From contig NZ_CAJGBN010000045.1 in assembly GCF_904426505.1 (NCBI RefSeq), forward strand, positions 124,001-188,000: 64,000 nt of DNA. The letters run 5' to 3'. The notes under the pieces were generated by a model. The model saw only the letters and a list, made by a program, of their open reading frames with translations, did no database searches and was not told the origin of the DNA. The translations under genes and the position numbers were made by a program. Shown piece after piece: positions 63,339-64,000 of the stretch. The number at the start of each line of letters is the position of its first letter. Position 1 is the first letter of the stretch. This stretch comes from Rubrivivax sp. A210. GTDB lineage: Bacteria; Pseudomonadota; Gammaproteobacteria; Burkholderiales; Burkholderiaceae_C.

Positions 63339-64000
63339 TCAGCCCAGGTCGCCGCCGCCGACGGGCAGCGTGACGCCGGTGATGTAGGCCGCGTCGTCCG
63401 AGGCCAGGAAAAGAATGGCGCCGGCCTGCTCGTCGATGCTTCCGTAGCGCTTCATCAGGCTGGACGAGACGGTCTGGTCCACGATCTGCTGGTACCAGGC
63501 CTTCTCCTGCTCGGTGGGCTGTTCGGCGGGGGTGTAGGTATTGCGCGGAATGCGCCGCGGCGGCGCCTCGGTGCCGCCCGGGGCGGTGGCGTTGACGCGA
63601 ATGCCGCGCTGCGCGTTCTCGAAGGCCAGGCAGGCCGTCAGCGCGTTGACGCCGCCCTTGGCCGCGCCATAGGGCACGCGGTTGACGCCGCGGGTGGCGA
63701 TGGACGAGACGTTGACTATTGAACCCGCGCCCTGCTCCAGCATGAAAGGCAGCACGGCGTGGCAGCACCACAGCGTGGGGAACAGCGAGCGCCGCACCTC
63801 GGCCTCGATCTCGTGCTCGCGGTAGTGCTCGAAGGGCTTGGCCCAGATGGTGCCGCCGACGTTGTTGACGAGGATGTCGATGCGGCCGAAGCGCTGCGCG
63901 GCATCAAGCATCACGCGCTCGGCATCGGCGTTGCGTTCCAGGTCGGCCGTCAGCGTCAGCAGCCGCTCGGCGGCGCCGGGCTGGGCGCGCAGTTCATGCA
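63339..64000 (-). CDS. benD: Benzoate cis-diol dehydrogenase (partial, 5' end beyond window)
   Basis: C-terminal ~219 residues of an SDR. NNVGGTIWAKPFEHY, RRSLFPTLWCCHAVLPFM, VSSIATRGVNRVPYGAAKG (active-site YGAAK) and TGVTLPVGGGDLG are the BenD/XylL pattern. It oxidises 1,6-dihydroxycyclohexadiene carboxylate to catechol. The frame is open to the window edge without a start, so the N-terminal cofactor motif is not visible. benABC are expected next to it outside the window. First visible gene of benD-MFS-M20. Confidence 0.93.
   Translation of the reverse strand, partial: HELRAQPGAAERLLTLTADLERNADAERVMLDAAQRFGRIDILVNNVGGTIWAKPFEHYREHEIEAEVRRSLFPTLWCCHAVLPFMLEQGAGSIVNVSSIATRGVNRVPYGAAKGGVNALTACLAFENAQRGIRVNATAPGGTEAPPRRIPRNTYTPAEQPTEQEKAWYQQIVDQTVSSSLMKRYGSIDEQAGAILFLASDDAAYITGVTLPVGGGDLG

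Overview
The window is GC-rich (high-GC third positions nearly throughout) chromosomal DNA of a betaproteobacterium of the order Burkholderiales, probably a Rubrivivax/Leptothrix/Piscinibacter-like lineage. The evidence is the gene orders lpxL-lpxL-dapF-DUF484-xerC-rlmI (with metK divergent) and tsaB-rimI-udg, an alanine/lysine-repeat histone H1-like protein, an S-adenosylhomocysteine (SAH) riboswitch before ahcY, Bug-type solute-binding proteins, and a PEP-CTERM protein. This assignment rests on gene content only. No rRNA, tRNA or CRISPR array was seen.

Layout. 1-5.9 kb: nrdB, H1-like protein, a low-GC orphan helical-repeat gene, purE-purK-sua5. 6-13 kb: SGNH-like lipoprotein, dacB, tsaB-rimI-udg, glmU, and two lipoprotein genes. 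13.7-25.5 kb: ttcA/SDR operon, MidA-type methyltransferase, a PhnD-rhodanese fusion, cca-GST, an NDUFA9-like protein, soluble lytic transglycosylase, LysR, DUF2917, TfoX-like protein and ygfA. 25.5-36.3 kb: ompW-like gene, then a methyl-cycle block (metF, ahcY, metK). In it a vapBC-type toxin-antitoxin pair sits between the SAH-riboswitch-controlled ahcY and metF. HAD phosphatase, YcaQ-like protein, subtilase and a 13-cysteine copper-storage-like protein lie between ahcY and metK. 36.4-41.9 kb: lpxL pair, dapF, DUF484, xerC, rlmI. 42-45.4 kb: secreted PEP-CTERM metzincin, Lrp regulator, glmS.

45.4-55.4 kb is an accessory-looking region. It holds DUF3616, a BaeSR-like two-component system, a small beta-barrel, a Cys-rich small protein, YHYH protein, HupE/UreJ-like membrane protein with an EF-hand-like loop, an SGNH hydrolase broken by an in-frame stop, GST, a small membrane protein, and IS21-like terminal-repeat scars. 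55.5-64 kb is catabolic. A LysR gene diverges from a Bug-M20 amidohydrolase-[tandem glycine riboswitch]-dadA run. A second run in the same direction holds benD, a BenK-like symporter and an exported M20 amidohydrolase.

The most interesting reading is that the last 9 kb forms an N-acylglycine (hippurate-like) utilisation region. Amidohydrolases would release glycine and an aromatic acid; the glycine would be sensed by the riboswitch and oxidised by DadA, and benzoate would pass to the BenK/BenD branch. The riboswitch, families and gene order are visible; the substrate is inference. A second point is the toxin-antitoxin pair within a riboswitch-headed methyl-cycle operon, with a perfect 12-bp inverted repeat covering the antitoxin ribosome-binding site.
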